From contig CALMFQ010000409.1 in the NCBI GenBank assembly GCA_937863215.1, positions 1-5,329 on the forward strand: DNA of 5,329 nucleotides, given 5' to 3'. The translations under genes were made by a program, and so were the position numbers. Positions 5,307 to 5,329 of the stretch are shown here, piece by piece. The stretch is from an uncultured Pseudomonadota bacterium (GTDB taxonomy: Bacteria > Pseudomonadota > Gammaproteobacteria > Burkholderiales > SCOH01). The first letter of the stretch is position 1, and every line of letters begins with the position of its first letter. The notes beneath the pieces are model-generated. The model worked only from the letters and a program-made list of their open reading frames with translations. It was not told where the DNA came from and searched no databases.

Positions 5307-5329
5307 GTAGCGCCAAGGTTGGTCTTGCG

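Noticed and set aside
1..5329. CRISPR array, tRNA/rRNA genes, insertion sequence or attachment site
   Set aside because: I saw no spaced repeat array, no structural RNA signature, no transposase or integrase, and no terminal repeats.

Overview
All genes in this window lie on the minus strand, so transcription runs from high to low coordinates. The sequence is moderately GC-rich, with GC-leaning third codon positions, tight gene overlaps and a QseBC/PmrAB-style two-component pair. This suggests a proteobacterium, most likely a betaproteobacterium. That placement is an inference from gene style, not from a phylogenetic marker.

The first unit (about 5329 to 3213) is a two-component system. An OmpR-family response regulator (5245-4586) overlaps a membrane sensor histidine kinase (4586-3213) by one base (TGATG). 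Upstream of the regulator is a direct repeat, CTTTAG-N5-CTTAAG, resembling a PmrA/QseB-type binding site. It sits 11 bp above a TACAAT -10 box, which suggests autoregulation. The -10 is so close to the ATG that the mRNA may be almost leaderless. A 60-codon reading frame (3211-3029) begins one base after the kinase stop. It has coding-like codons and an outer-membrane-like C-terminus, and is either a small third gene or the remnant of a larger one.

The second unit (about 3028 to 1) starts with a regulatory region. It holds a consensus TTGACA -35, a weak -10, several overlapping dyads and a strong leader hairpin. This unit encodes a CrtI/retinol-saturase-like FAD oxidoreductase (2827-1295). Next comes an NAD(P)H:acceptor reductase with FAD, NAD and plant-type 2Fe-2S domains (1302-139), overlapping the first gene by 8 bases. 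Last is the first 20 codons of an NAD(P) transhydrogenase alpha subunit, pntA (60 to beyond the window edge). A 13-bp hairpin separates the reductase from pntA.

The second unit reads as a redox module. A membrane transhydrogenase could set the NADPH supply, the iron-sulfur flavoprotein could pass electrons one at a time, and the CrtI-like flavoenzyme could act on a hydrophobic polyene or isoprenoid. The individual family calls are solid. The joint pathway and its substrate are inference, and this is the most interesting part of the window.
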